Assembly: GCA_023426145.1 (NCBI GenBank)
Contig: JAFABG010000006.1
Coordinates: 1 to 64,000 of the forward strand
Direction: 5' to 3'
Length of the DNA: 64,000 nt
From: Bacteroidota bacterium
Lineage (GTDB): Bacteria; Bacteroidota; Bacteroidia; Bacteroidales; Bacteroidaceae
Shown: one piece after another, positions 54,673-63,890 of the stretch
Layout of the letters: each line of letters begins with the position of its first letter
How positions within the stretch are numbered: the stretch's first letter is position 1
Program-made: the position numbers and the translations under genes
The notes under the pieces: model-generated
What the model was told of the DNA's origin: nothing
The model's database searches: none
The model's input: the letters and a program-made list of their open reading frames with translations, nothing else

Positions 54673-56498
54673 AATTCATAAGTGTAAAATCTGTAGTCGA
54701 GGCCTACAAAGGCTTTCAAGATTGTATGACCAATAAGTCTTGGGGGTATTTGGCTCTATTGAAAGGATGCAAGAGCAGTATTTGCCCCTCCGTACCTTAT
54801 GAGGTTAATCTTGACGAAGTATCAAGTTTTCTTGAAAACATCTTCAATCTGAGTCAAGCAAAAAAACGATACAGTAGTGGACGTGTATTGTACGTTGTAT
54901 TCTCAAATAAATGGGATAAATATTTTAATGATCAAGGAAGACACACCCCCAATATCTATGATGTAGCAATTTGGGCATATAGGAGAAATTCTTTTGAAGA
55001 CAATATGACAAAGGAAGAAATTCTCCAAAAGTTTGCAGAAGAGTTCAACATCCCATTAAACATTATTTCAAACAGTTTCAACACTCATTCTAAAGAAATT
55101 GAGTTTACAGACTCTTTATATTCTGAAACTGTACTCAAAGCAGAATTGAATGCTATTGGCGTCGATGTGTCCAAAGAAAATATTGATGCAAAGAAAGGAA
55201 GTGTTGTAGCAGCTCCTGGCGAAATAAGCCGTGGTCCTTTTGTTCAAACATTATATGCAGGATTAGAGATTACAGATTATGTTATTATTTTACAATCAGA
55301 CTACCTGTCTCTTTATGGTAATGCCATAAAATCTATTAATAGCATAGATCATACTAGCCAAAACAAATATTCTAATTACCGCTCCTACATTACCGCCATC
55401 AAGACTAAACCCTTCCTTTTGCTTGCCGGTATATCCGGTACGGGCAAAAGCCGTATTGTCCGTGAATTGGCCCGTGCGTGTTGGGACGAAGATTCCACTG
55501 AATATAAAGCTCAGAAACCTAAGACTTTTGAGATGATTCAGGTAAAACCCAATTGGCATGATTCTACAGAACTGATAGGATATGTGAGTCGTGTTAGCGG
55601 AAAACCCATATATGTGATTGGCGATTTCTTAAGATTTATCACAAAGGCTTGGGAAAACTTGGATGTACCTCATTTCCTTTGTCTGGATGAAATGAACCTT
55701 GCTCCGGTAGAACAATATTTTGCGGAATTCCTTAGTGTGATAGAATCTCGTAAAAGCAATGAAGACGGTACGATTACTACAGACCCTATCCTGAAAAAAA
55801 GCACAGAAGATTGGTATCGAGTATTGACGGCCGAACTGACAGGAAACAATGAAGCATTAAGAAACCGCTTTTTGGAAGAAGGTATCACCATTCCACAGAA
55901 CCTAATCGTAGTGGGCACGGTAAATATGGATGAAACGACTTTCTCATTCTCCCGTAAGGTACTTGACCGTGCCATGACCATAGAAATGAATGAAGTGGAT
56001 TTGTATGCCGGATTGGACAATAAATATGAACGCATTGGTAAACTGAATAGCGATATGCTTATCGGTATAGCCGTAGAAGGTGTGGATGTATATGTCGACA
56101 ACGAGGATGTTTGCAATAAGGTATTGGCTTATTTGCAAGCAGTGAATGACGTTCTTAATGGCACTCCGTTCAAGGTTGCCTACCGCACGCGGAACGAATT
56201 CCTGCTTTATGTGGTAAACAATTTACCTTACAATATGGATGAAAACGGAAATGAGTTCAGTGAGGATGAGGTCATAGCAATCGCATTGGATGAGATAACA
56301 AGCATGAAAATCTTGTCGCGAATAGAAGGTGATGATACAAAAGTCAAGCATTCACTTCTTGAAAGGCTGATTACTACTATCGAAGCGCAGTTGTTAGCAT
56401 TGACCGGAGAAGATAAGAAAATAGAATCTGTTTCCATAGCCAAGCTGAAAGAGATGCAAGAACGGTTGTCATCCGGCTATACAAGTTTCTGGAGTTAA
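54669..56498 (+). CDS. McrB-like AAA+ restriction subunit
   Basis: A 609-residue protein. The N-terminal ~240 residues are an unrecognised, presumably DNA-reading region. The motor has Walker A GISGTGKSRIVRELA (~255), Walker B LCLDEMNLAPVEQYFAEFL (~337), and VGTVNMDETTFSFSRKVLDR (~418), all in the McrB/AAA_5 style. In LlaJI and BsuMI, McrB-like and McrC-like subunits form the restriction enzyme paired with C5 methylases. It overlaps the methylase gene by 4 bp. Confidence 0.9.
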   Translation: MKFISVKSVVEAYKGFQDCMTNKSWGYLALLKGCKSSICPSVPYEVNLDEVSSFLENIFNLSQAKKRYSSGRVLYVVFSNKWDKYFNDQGRHTPNIYDVAIWAYRRNSFEDNMTKEEILQKFAEEFNIPLNIISNSFNTHSKEIEFTDSLYSETVLKAELNAIGVDVSKENIDAKKGSVVAAPGEISRGPFVQTLYAGLEITDYVIILQSDYLSLYGNAIKSINSIDHTSQNKYSNYRSYITAIKTKPFLLLAGISGTGKSRIVRELARACWDEDSTEYKAQKPKTFEMIQVKPNWHDSTELIGYVSRVSGKPIYVIGDFLRFITKAWENLDVPHFLCLDEMNLAPVEQYFAEFLSVIESRKSNEDGTITTDPILKKSTEDWYRVLTAELTGNNEALRNRFLEEGITIPQNLIVVGTVNMDETTFSFSRKVLDRAMTIEMNEVDLYAGLDNKYERIGKLNSDMLIGIAVEGVDVYVDNEDVCNKVLAYLQAVNDVLNGTPFKVAYRTRNEFLLYVVNNLPYNMDENGNEFSEDEVIAIALDEITSMKILSRIEGDDTKVKHSLLERLITTIEAQLLALTGEDKKIESVSIAKLKEMQERLSSGYTSFWS

Positions 56499-56524
56499 AA
56501 ACAATCAGATATTCGCAAAGGACG

Positions 56525-58723
56525 ATGGAACTGCTTACCATAAAGCATCAGGATTTTGAAATGATTGTCGAATGTGCAAAATTCGATGACATTTGGCATA
56601 AAGCCAAGAGTAATATTGGAGAAGAATGCTTACACTCCACTTATTCTTGGTCAGAAGGCGTATCATCTGTTATCCTGAGCAACTATATCGGAGAAGAAAT
56701 TACGATTGAAAACAGCCAACAAGCTCCCGCCATATTTTTCGACAACACCGATTATCCTATTTGGGTGGAATTCAAGGACTATGTGAAAAAGGCTCAGTTT
56801 GGTTCTATTCTCCAGAGTGAAAATGAAAAATTCACTTTTCGCAGACAGATATTGGCAGGTTTCTTGAATTATGGTAATGAAGTCGGACGCAGTGAAATAC
56901 AACTCATATACCAAGTGGGAGCAGAAACCCGCAGTTTTGTCTTCTCTTTTGAGGTGTTGAGTACAAAGCTCAACTATCACGAGCATTGGAAAGCCATTAT
57001 AGAGGATATTGAACAAGAGTACAGAATGCTTTCGCTCGACTATATGCGAAGAACCTTTCATGGCTTTTCGCCCGATGCAAGCGGAGAGACCCCGGAAATA
57101 ATCTGGTGGAGCGTATTTGCCAATGAGCAAAAGAAATTCATCAAGGCCTGCAAAAACATTATTGACCGCCCAAGACATCGGTTACACGGAAAAGAGACTT
57201 ACAAACGTGCCGATAAGCTGACATTTGTTCCCTCTTGCATAGAAAATGAGTTGGCGGAACACAGACAGGACAACTCTCATTTATATCGTGTAGAAGAGCG
57301 TGTATGGACAAACGACACGCAGGAAAACAGGTTCTTGAAATTCGCTCTTGGACAGATTGCGGATAAATACGCAGTCTTGAAGAAGCGCATAGAAGCGGTA
57401 AAGAATACTTCGGATGTGATGAAGGATGACATGCAAGTCACATTGGCTACATTGAAACACTTGCAGCGAAATCCCTTCTTCCGTACCGTAGGAAGTTACA
57501 AGGGAATGAATCAGGAAAGTTTGGTTCTGCAAAAAGCTACTGGATACAGTCAGGTATATCGCACGTGGAGCCTGCTTCACCGCTCATATTCTCTGAATGA
57601 TGGTATATACCGTTTACAGACCAAAGATATCGCAACATTGTATGAAATATGGTGTTTCATAGAAGTAAGCCATATAGTGAAGGAGAAACTTCATTTGTCT
57701 GATGAAGACATAGACCATAAGAACCGTATGGAAATGAACGGTCTGTTTACATGGGACTTGGGTAAAGGAGAGCATTCACGCATCCTTTTTAAGAAAGACA
57801 ATGTGGAACTGGTAGAATTAGTCTATAATCCAAAGAACACAGACAAGGGGAATAGCGACATTGGAATGAAAGATCTTGTGGTACGCACCGTACCACAAAA
57901 GCCGGACATAGTCCTGCAACTGACTAAGAACGATTTGCAAGAAGGAATGAAAATAACTTATCTGTTTGATGCGAAATATCGTATTGATGGAAAGGACAAA
58001 AATTGTGTGGATGTTCCACCGGAAGATGCTATCAACCAGATGCACAGATACCGAGATGCCATCTATTACAAAGATTATCAGTCGGATGCCTTGAAGAAGG
58101 AAGTAATTGGTGGCTACATCCTGTTTCCCGGTGATGGCGAGCCGGCTGCAGTGGCAGAATCCAAGTTTCGCAAGACTATAGACGAAGTAAACATCGGAGC
58201 TTTCCCACTTCGTCCTAAAGACCAACATAATCGCCTGCTATTGGAGCAGTTCGTTGAACAACTTATCACCACAAAATCACAAGAAACAATCTCTAAAGTG
58301 ATACCGCAAAAGGGAACATTCGTAGAAGTAGGAAACCGTGTACTCATCGGGCTGGTGACCAACAGTAGCCGAAAAGGCTATCCACAAAGTTTCAAGGATG
58401 GTAATGCAACCCTATACTACACAGGTAGCCATTTCCCAACGACTATCGCCCTGCAAGACCTGCATTACTTCATGCCTTATCTCAAAGGAGAAGGAATTCG
58501 TGATGTCTATGAAATTGTCCGTATAAGGACTATAACAGGGAAGGAGGCAAAACAAACTGAAGGTGAAGATGCTGTAAATGATATGCGTTTAGCATTTGAA
58601 TTGCGCTTCAATCGTAAGTTGTTTGAGGATTATCAACAGATAGATATTCATAAAATGATTAATTATACTTTTATTGATACCTTATTTGAAAAAATAGATG
58701 AGTGGGTGAAAAATAGGACTTGA
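56525..58723 (+). CDS. McrC-like nuclease subunit (DUF2357)
   Basis: A 732-residue protein. Residues ~85-350 correspond to DUF2357 (RRQILAGFLNYGNEVGRSEI; CIENELAEHRQDNSHLYRVE; NRFLKFALGQI). The nuclease core follows with KPDIVLQLTKN (~458) and TYLFDAKYRIDG (~480), a PD-(D/E)xK site with D-x-K in the last position. A C-terminal domain of ~220 residues is unassigned. It begins 26 bp after the McrB-like gene and should be its cleavage partner. Confidence 0.88.
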   Translation: MELLTIKHQDFEMIVECAKFDDIWHKAKSNIGEECLHSTYSWSEGVSSVILSNYIGEEITIENSQQAPAIFFDNTDYPIWVEFKDYVKKAQFGSILQSENEKFTFRRQILAGFLNYGNEVGRSEIQLIYQVGAETRSFVFSFEVLSTKLNYHEHWKAIIEDIEQEYRMLSLDYMRRTFHGFSPDASGETPEIIWWSVFANEQKKFIKACKNIIDRPRHRLHGKETYKRADKLTFVPSCIENELAEHRQDNSHLYRVEERVWTNDTQENRFLKFALGQIADKYAVLKKRIEAVKNTSDVMKDDMQVTLATLKHLQRNPFFRTVGSYKGMNQESLVLQKATGYSQVYRTWSLLHRSYSLNDGIYRLQTKDIATLYEIWCFIEVSHIVKEKLHLSDEDIDHKNRMEMNGLFTWDLGKGEHSRILFKKDNVELVELVYNPKNTDKGNSDIGMKDLVVRTVPQKPDIVLQLTKNDLQEGMKITYLFDAKYRIDGKDKNCVDVPPEDAINQMHRYRDAIYYKDYQSDALKKEVIGGYILFPGDGEPAAVAESKFRKTIDEVNIGAFPLRPKDQHNRLLLEQFVEQLITTKSQETISKVIPQKGTFVEVGNRVLIGLVTNSSRKGYPQSFKDGNATLYYTGSHFPTTIALQDLHYFMPYLKGEGIRDVYEIVRIRTITGKEAKQTEGEDAVNDMRLAFELRFNRKLFEDYQQIDIHKMINYTFIDTLFEKIDEWVKNRT

Positions 58724-58757
58724 TTATAGTGTTAATTATTCAATCATTAGTAAGCAG

Positions 58758-59861
58758 ATGAATACTAAAGGGAAAAAAGATATCAGAAAACGTATTTTGC
58801 AGAATCATGCAAAAAAAATGGCTAAATTAAAAAAAAGATTTAGAGATATTCGTAGGCGTAAAAATAAAGCACGCAATGGAAAAAATAAAACCCAACAAAT
58901 GTCGGATCGAATAAATAGACAATTTGAAGGATATAAAAAAATTGTGGCACCAGAAAATTTTTCATTGACTGAAAATACCGAAGAATCATTGCTCTTCATT
59001 GCAAGACTAGAGGAATGTCTAGAAGCCAAAAAGAAAGTTTTTGTGAATCTTGCCAAGGTAGAACAAATAGCACAAGGTGCTATTGTTGTTCTTCTGTCTA
59101 TAATGATAAAATTTAAATCGGCTCACGTAGATTTCAATGGAAATTTCCCTAAAAATCAAAGCGCAAATAAACGCTTAGTTGATTCTGGCTTTTTCCATGA
59201 ATTATACAGAAAGAATATTAACTTAGGAACAAAATACGAAATATGCAGAAATAAAATTCTTACACATGCCAATAAAATTGTAGATACGGCACTTTCGGAC
59301 AAGATCATTTCGGAAATATCTTCTTTAATTTGGGGAGAAGAAAAAAGATGTCCAGGCTTACAAAGGGTATTTATAGAACTCATGCAAAATACGAATAATC
59401 ACGCTTCATATAAGAATAAAGGAGAACATCATTGGTGGACAACAGTCCAATATGATAAAGAAAACAGAAAAGCATATTTTTCCTTTATTGATTATGGAGT
59501 GGGAATTATAAATAGTTTAACCAATGATCAGAGAGGAAAATTTTTCTATATAATTCCACGTATAAAACAAATCTTTAGTCCTGAAAACGACTCAGATTTG
59601 CTAATACTGCTTTTAAATGGAAACATACATGAAACCTCAAGTAAAATACAAAATACTTCTACAAAAAAGTATTATCGTGGAAAAGGGCTTCCGTGCCTTT
59701 TCAATGCCTGTAGAGAGAATAGAATTTCTAGGGTTGTTGTAATTACAAATAATGCAAAAGTAGAATATGAAAATCAAAGAAAGACCAATCTAAATACATC
59801 ATTCAAAGGTACGTTCATTTGTTGGGAGTTAAATTACAATAATATATATTTAAATAAATAA
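58758..59861 (+). CDS. GHKL ATPase with N-terminal STAS-like region
   Basis: A 367-residue protein. Residues 1-50 are very Lys/Arg-rich. Residues ~80-140 look STAS-like (FVNLAKVEQIAQGAIVVLLS; SAHVDFNGNFPKNQSANKRL). Residues ~200-320 form a histidine-kinase-type ATPase: ELMQNTNNHA (N box), FSFIDYGVGIINS (G1 box with Asp and Gly), and YYRGKGLPCLF (G2-like). No dimerisation helix with phospho-His is seen. It is 8 bp ahead of a DUF4325 gene. Together they suggest a partner-switch pair in a defence setting; function unknown. Confidence 0.75.
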   Translation: MNTKGKKDIRKRILQNHAKKMAKLKKRFRDIRRRKNKARNGKNKTQQMSDRINRQFEGYKKIVAPENFSLTENTEESLLFIARLEECLEAKKKVFVNLAKVEQIAQGAIVVLLSIMIKFKSAHVDFNGNFPKNQSANKRLVDSGFFHELYRKNINLGTKYEICRNKILTHANKIVDTALSDKIISEISSLIWGEEKRCPGLQRVFIELMQNTNNHASYKNKGEHHWWTTVQYDKENRKAYFSFIDYGVGIINSLTNDQRGKFFYIIPRIKQIFSPENDSDLLILLLNGNIHETSSKIQNTSTKKYYRGKGLPCLFNACRENRISRVVVITNNAKVEYENQRKTNLNTSFKGTFICWELNYNNIYLNK

Positions 59862-59868
59862 TTTAGAT

Positions 59869-60207
59869 ATGAAAATCAAAATAGCAACAGATTTTAGTAG
59901 AATTCCGGGAGCAAGATATCCTATTGAAGGTGATTTTTCAGGACAAGAATTCAGGAAAAGAGTATTGTTACCTAAGTTGAAGGAAGCTATAAACAAGCAT
60001 GAGATACTTACGGTAGATCTTGATGGGACAGCTGGTTTAGGAACCTCGTTCTTGGAAGAATCATTTGGGGGATTAATCCGAGAAGATCATATTGAATATG
60101 AAGATATTAAACAAACTCTTAGGTTTATATCTACAGAAGAACCGGATTATATCGAAGAGATAATGTTGTATATTAATGATGCATATGGACAAGAGAAACA
60201 TTGCTAA
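59869..60207 (+). CDS. STAS-like DUF4325 protein
   Basis: A 112-residue protein of the DUF4325 family. The core LTVDLDGTAGLGTSFLEESF resembles the STAS/anti-anti-sigma fold, followed by FGGLIREDHIEY. Such proteins are often encoded beside GHKL ATPases, here 7 bp after one, and may bind it. The 3' end overlaps the next gene by 20-32 bp depending on its start. Role unknown. Confidence 0.8.
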   Translation: MKIKIATDFSRIPGARYPIEGDFSGQEFRKRVLLPKLKEAINKHEILTVDLDGTAGLGTSFLEESFGGLIREDHIEYEDIKQTLRFISTEEPDYIEEIMLYINDAYGQEKHC

Positions 60208-60790
60208 ATATATTTTATGGATTACAATTTTCAGCGTTGGGGTTTGCTTTGGCAAATTCCTAAATTGGGGGTATTTTGTTTTATCAAAAGAAATATCAAT
60301 CATTGACGCTATTTCTCTGTTTGTGACAGTTGGATGCGCTATATTTATAGCCAAAGTATTAGAAAAAGAAGTACAAGATGACCGAATTGAAAAAGATTTA
60401 TTTTTGAATCAAATAAATCAGCTTGAAACTTTTTTAACAGGAATAGAAAAAGACATTGAGTCTTCCGGAACTTTATATGTAAGTATTGTAAACTCTTATT
60501 CCAACGCAAATAAAACAAGATATAAATTTTTCAAGAGAATTGACGAACATAGTATTCATCTAAGTAAAAATTCAACGCTAAAAAAGACAGGAAGAGATTT
60601 GGAAATCAGCTTTAAATCTCTAAAGCCATTATTAACAGAAACACCAGTTGTTCAAACCGAAACTCCAGAGATTATAGTTAAATCAGGAAAAATCAGATAT
60701 AGCGAATCACGTTTAACAGAAATTAAAAATGAAATTACCAATATATATGACAACCTTTTCAAGATAAAAATTATTATAAACAGGAGTTAG
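60176..60790 (+). CDS. Two-helix membrane protein with cytoplasmic tail
   Basis: Up to 204 residues (starts at 60,176, 60,179 or 60,185 are possible; M4 at 60,185 gives the cleanest N-terminus). Two membrane helices are predicted (~10-30 and ~43-63). A charged, partly coiled tail follows (VQDDRIEKDLFLNQINQLET; ESRLTEIKNEITNIYDNL). No family recognised. Overlap with DUF4325 indicates coupling; a membrane effector or anchor for the GHKL/STAS pair is a guess. Confidence 0.65.
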   Translation: MMHMDKRNIAKYILWITIFSVGVCFGKFLNWGYFVLSKEISIIDAISLFVTVGCAIFIAKVLEKEVQDDRIEKDLFLNQINQLETFLTGIEKDIESSGTLYVSIVNSYSNANKTRYKFFKRIDEHSIHLSKNSTLKKTGRDLEISFKSLKPLLTETPVVQTETPEIIVKSGKIRYSESRLTEIKNEITNIYDNLFKIKIIINRS

Positions 60791-60792
60791 GT

Positions 60793-60860
60793 TAATAATG
60801 GGAGGAGGTCATTACAAGGAAAACTCTAATTTAGCTGTGTCCGAATAATGGGAGGACGTC
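60793..60860 (+). repeat. Duplicated AATAATGGGAGGA(G/C)GTCA
   Basis: AATAATGGGAGGAGGTCA near 60,795 and AATAATGGGAGGACGTCA near 60,846 are direct copies 51 bp apart, at the boundary between the membrane-protein gene and the IS66 relic. The unit resembles DNA at IS66 ends, and suggests a double insertion or slippage. Confidence 0.5.
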
Positions 60861-60872
60861 ACTTACCCCATC

Positions 60873-61265
60873 ATGGTTCGACTTGAAAAATGGTTGGTTG
60901 CAGAACATGCAAAAGTTATTATAGGAAGTCCCATCGAAAAGGCTATTCTGTATACCTACAATCGCTTCAATAAATTATCTCGCTATCATTTGGATGGTAA
61001 ATACAATATCGACAACAATGGGATAGAAAACGCGGCAAGACCCGTTGCCGTGGGACGGAAGAATTATTTATTCTGCCAGAATGATGATACCGCAGAAAGT
61101 ACGGCTATCATTTATAGTTTTATGGGATGCTGCAAAGCTGCTGGAGTAGACTTCCGTACATGGATGATTTACTTTTTGGATCATGTCTATGATTACGACC
61201 AGGACTACACCAAGGATATAGCGGATTTGCTTCCGGATAACTTGAATGCGGCAAGAGCAATTTGA
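60873..61265 (+). pseudogene. IS66-family transposase C-terminal fragment
   Basis: A 130-residue open frame matching the end of IS66 TnpC. ILYTYNRFNKLSRYHLDGKY, IDNNGIENAARPVAVGRKNYLF (with the last catalytic Glu in NNGIENA) and an IS66 C-terminal tail (CCKAAGVDFRTWMIYFLDHV). About 400 N-terminal residues and the two accessory ORFs are missing, so it cannot transpose. 61,266-61,383 is without a gene. Confidence 0.85.
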
Positions 61266-61383
61266 AATCCAAGAGAACAACGAAATCATCGACATAAACG
61301 ACATCATTGAAATCTTTGAGATGAAACTATGACATCTCAAAGGGCTATTGTATCTTACAATACGGAGTTGGCCAATGGCTTAC

Positions 61384-61488
61384 GATAGTTCGTCAAAAGG
61401 CTGATTTTATACAATTTATAAATAACAAAAATATAATTTTGATTAAGGGATATAAAGTGGATTAGTCTCAAATAAATAGTATAAAAAT
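61384..61488 (+). repeat. ~105-bp direct repeat, copy B (right border of cargo)
   Basis: GATAGTTCGTCAAAAG to AATAGTATAAAAAT, the partner of 50,066-50,169. It ends directly at the dnaK terminator. Confidence 0.85.
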
Positions 61489-61522
61489 AAAAGCGTGCAA
61501 TTTCTAAATTTTGCACGCTTCT
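61487..61522 (-). terminator. Terminator of dnaK
   Basis: On the minus strand, AAGCGTGCAA pairs with TTGCACGCTT, followed by TTATTTTTAT. It lies 35 bp after the dnaK stop. Confidence 0.9.
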
Positions 61523-61556
61523 GTTAGTTTGTCTAGAAAGGCTCTTTTTTCTGAAT

Positions 61557-63461
61557 TTATTTTACCTCTTCGAAATCAGCATCTTGAACGTTCTCATTGT
61601 TTTTATTGTCGCTTTGATTTGCATCCATATCGGGTCCAGCTTGAGCACCATTTGGTGCGCCTTGTTGAGCATACATGTCAGCACTTGCAGCTTGGAAAGC
61701 AGTGTTTATTTCTGCCATAGCAGCGTCGATAGTAGCTAAATCTTGAGCTTTATGTGCATCTTTTAATTTTTGCAAAGCAGCTTCGATAGGAGCTTTCTTG
61801 TCAGCAGGTAGCTTGTCACCTAGTTCTTTTAACTGATTTTCTGTTTGGAAAATAACGCTGTCAGCTTGATTTAACTTATCAATTCTTTCGCGTTCTTTCT
61901 TATCAGCTTCAGCATTAGCATCAGCTTCTGCTTTCATCTTTTCTATTTCCTCTTTGCTTAATCCGCTAGATGCTTCAATACGAATAGCTTGTTCCTTACC
62001 TGTTGCTTTATCTTTAGCTGATACTTTCAAAATACCATTCGCATCGATATCAAATGTTACTTCGATCTGAGGTACACCTCTACGTGCTGGTGCAATTCCT
62101 GATAAATTGAACTGACCGATAGATTTGTTTTGAGAAGCCATAGGACGTTCTCCTTGCAAAACATGAATTGTTACTTCACTCTGATTATCTGCAGCAGTTG
62201 AGAAAACTTCGCTCTTACGCGCTGGAATAGTTGTATTGGCATCAATCAACTTGGTCATCACACCGCCCAATGTTTCAATACCCATTGACAGTGGAGTAAC
62301 ATCCAATAGAACAACTCCTTTAATTTCGTCTGTTAAAACTGCACCTTGTACTGCGGCACCAATTGCTACTACTTCATCAGGATTTACACCTTTAGAAGGG
62401 GATTTAGCAAAGAAATCTTCTACTAATTTCTGTACAGCAGGTATACGTGAAGAACCACCAACAAGAATAACTTCATCAATATCAGTATTGTTCAATCCTG
62501 CATCTGACATCGCTTTTTTGCAAGGCTCAAGACAAGCTTGAATTAAATCGTGAGCTAGTGACTCAAATTTTGCACGACTTAGTGTTTTTACCAAATGTTT
62601 AGGCACACCATTTACTGGCATTATATATGGTAAATTGATTTCAGTGCTAGTTGATGAAGAAAGTTCAATCTTAGCTTTTTCTGCTGCTTCTTTTAAACGT
62701 TGCAGAGCCATTGGATCTTGTGTTAAGTCAGCACCTTCATCATTTTTAAATTCTTGTACTAACCAATTGATGATTACTTGGTCGAAATCATCTCCTCCTA
62801 GGTGAGTATCACCATTAGTAGAAAGTACTTCAAATACTCCACCACCAAATTCAAGGATTGAAATATCAAATGTTCCACCACCAAGGTCGAATACGGCAAT
62901 CTTCATGTCCTTATGAGCTTTATCCAAGCCATATGCAAGAGCAGCTGCAGTCGGTTCATTGACGATACGTTTTACTTCTAAGCCTGCAATTTGTCCTGCC
63001 TCTTTAGTAGCCTGACGTTGTGAGTCAGAAAAATATGCTGGAACAGTTATGACAGCTTCTGTAACTTCTTGTCCCAAGTAGTCTTCGGCTGTTTTCTTCA
63101 TTTTTTGAAGAATCATAGCTGAGATTTCTTGTGGAGTATATAAACGGCCGTCAATGTCAACACGTGGTGTGTTATTGTCACCTTTTACAACCTTATAAGG
63201 TACACGTCCAACTTCTTTTTGTACTTGTTCCCAATTTTCACCCATAAAACGTTTGATAGAAAATATCGTACGTGTTGGATTTGTAATTGCTTGGCGCTTT
63301 GCAGGATCACCGATTTTACGTTCACCACCATCAACAAAAGCAACTACAGAAGGGGTTGTTCTTTTGCCTTCGCTATTTGCAATAACTACAGGTTCGTTAC
63401 CTTCAAATACAGAAACACATGAGTTTGTTGTTCCTAAGTCAATACCAATAATTTTTCCCAT
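61557..63461 (-). CDS. dnaK: Chaperone DnaK (Hsp70)
   Basis: A 634-residue Hsp70. IGIDLGTTNSCVSVFEG (phosphate loop 1), FDLGGGTFDISILE, and ILVGGSSRIPAVQ-like VILVGGSSRIPAVQKLV form the ATPase. The linker VVLLDVTPLS, the substrate-binding domain (~395-510) and a C-terminal helical lid with a Gly/Asn/Asp-rich tail ending EEVK complete it. No dnaJ or grpE is adjacent. Two upstream TTTTGGCA motifs might take part in its control. Confidence 0.98.
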   Translation of the reverse strand: MGKIIGIDLGTTNSCVSVFEGNEPVVIANSEGKRTTPSVVAFVDGGERKIGDPAKRQAITNPTRTIFSIKRFMGENWEQVQKEVGRVPYKVVKGDNNTPRVDIDGRLYTPQEISAMILQKMKKTAEDYLGQEVTEAVITVPAYFSDSQRQATKEAGQIAGLEVKRIVNEPTAAALAYGLDKAHKDMKIAVFDLGGGTFDISILEFGGGVFEVLSTNGDTHLGGDDFDQVIINWLVQEFKNDEGADLTQDPMALQRLKEAAEKAKIELSSSTSTEINLPYIMPVNGVPKHLVKTLSRAKFESLAHDLIQACLEPCKKAMSDAGLNNTDIDEVILVGGSSRIPAVQKLVEDFFAKSPSKGVNPDEVVAIGAAVQGAVLTDEIKGVVLLDVTPLSMGIETLGGVMTKLIDANTTIPARKSEVFSTAADNQSEVTIHVLQGERPMASQNKSIGQFNLSGIAPARRGVPQIEVTFDIDANGILKVSAKDKATGKEQAIRIEASSGLSKEEIEKMKAEADANAEADKKERERIDKLNQADSVIFQTENQLKELGDKLPADKKAPIEAALQKLKDAHKAQDLATIDAAMAEINTAFQAASADMYAQQGAPNGAQAGPDMDANQSDNKNNENVQDADFEEVK

Positions 63462-63551
63462 TATTATCTTTTTTATTTAATATTATTATTATTCAATTAG
63501 CTTCGTTCGCTTTTTCTTTTATTTAAAGTTTTAAACGAACACAAATCAATA

Positions 63552-63618
63552 GACAAACTATGTGCCAAAATGAGACATAATAAATGGATGACATTCTTTT
63601 CTGCCAAAACGACAGTGT
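63552..63618 (-). promoter_or_regulatory. Paired TTTTGGCA motif upstream of dnaK
   Basis: On the minus strand GTC-(n)-TTTTGGCA occurs twice, at about 63,601-63,618 and 63,561-63,578, 40 bp apart. The nearer copy continues as TGGCACATAGTTTGTC, close to a sigma-54 -24/-12 element but with GT instead of GC at -12. The remaining 63,462-63,825 contains no gene. Confidence 0.35.
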
Positions 63619-63825
63619 GACTTTATGCGGATGCAGTCATAATTGAATCGTTTCTTAGAATTTCCTCTATCATATGCAAAGGGGATTTATTTTAAAGCAT
63701 TTCTAATTAGAGGCTGATTTTGAATCTTGTTTAAGTGCAAGTATAGTATAGATTATGAGTTTAAAGGTATATAATGTTTCAAATAAAAATGGATAACAAT
63801 GCAATGATTTTCTGAAATAATCACG

Positions 63826-63833
63826 TATATTTG
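63826..63833 (+). promoter_or_regulatory. -7 promoter box of the saccharopine-dehydrogenase-family gene
   Basis: TATATTTG, 57 bp before the ATG at 63,891. Confidence 0.6.
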
Positions 63834-63890
63834 CCAAGCTAACAATTCTAAAATCTTAATTTTTAGTTTATAATTCATTATTTAAAAGAA

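Noticed and set aside
60873..61265. IS66 fragment as an intact transposase gene
   Set aside because: Only the C-terminal ~130 of ~530 residues are present.
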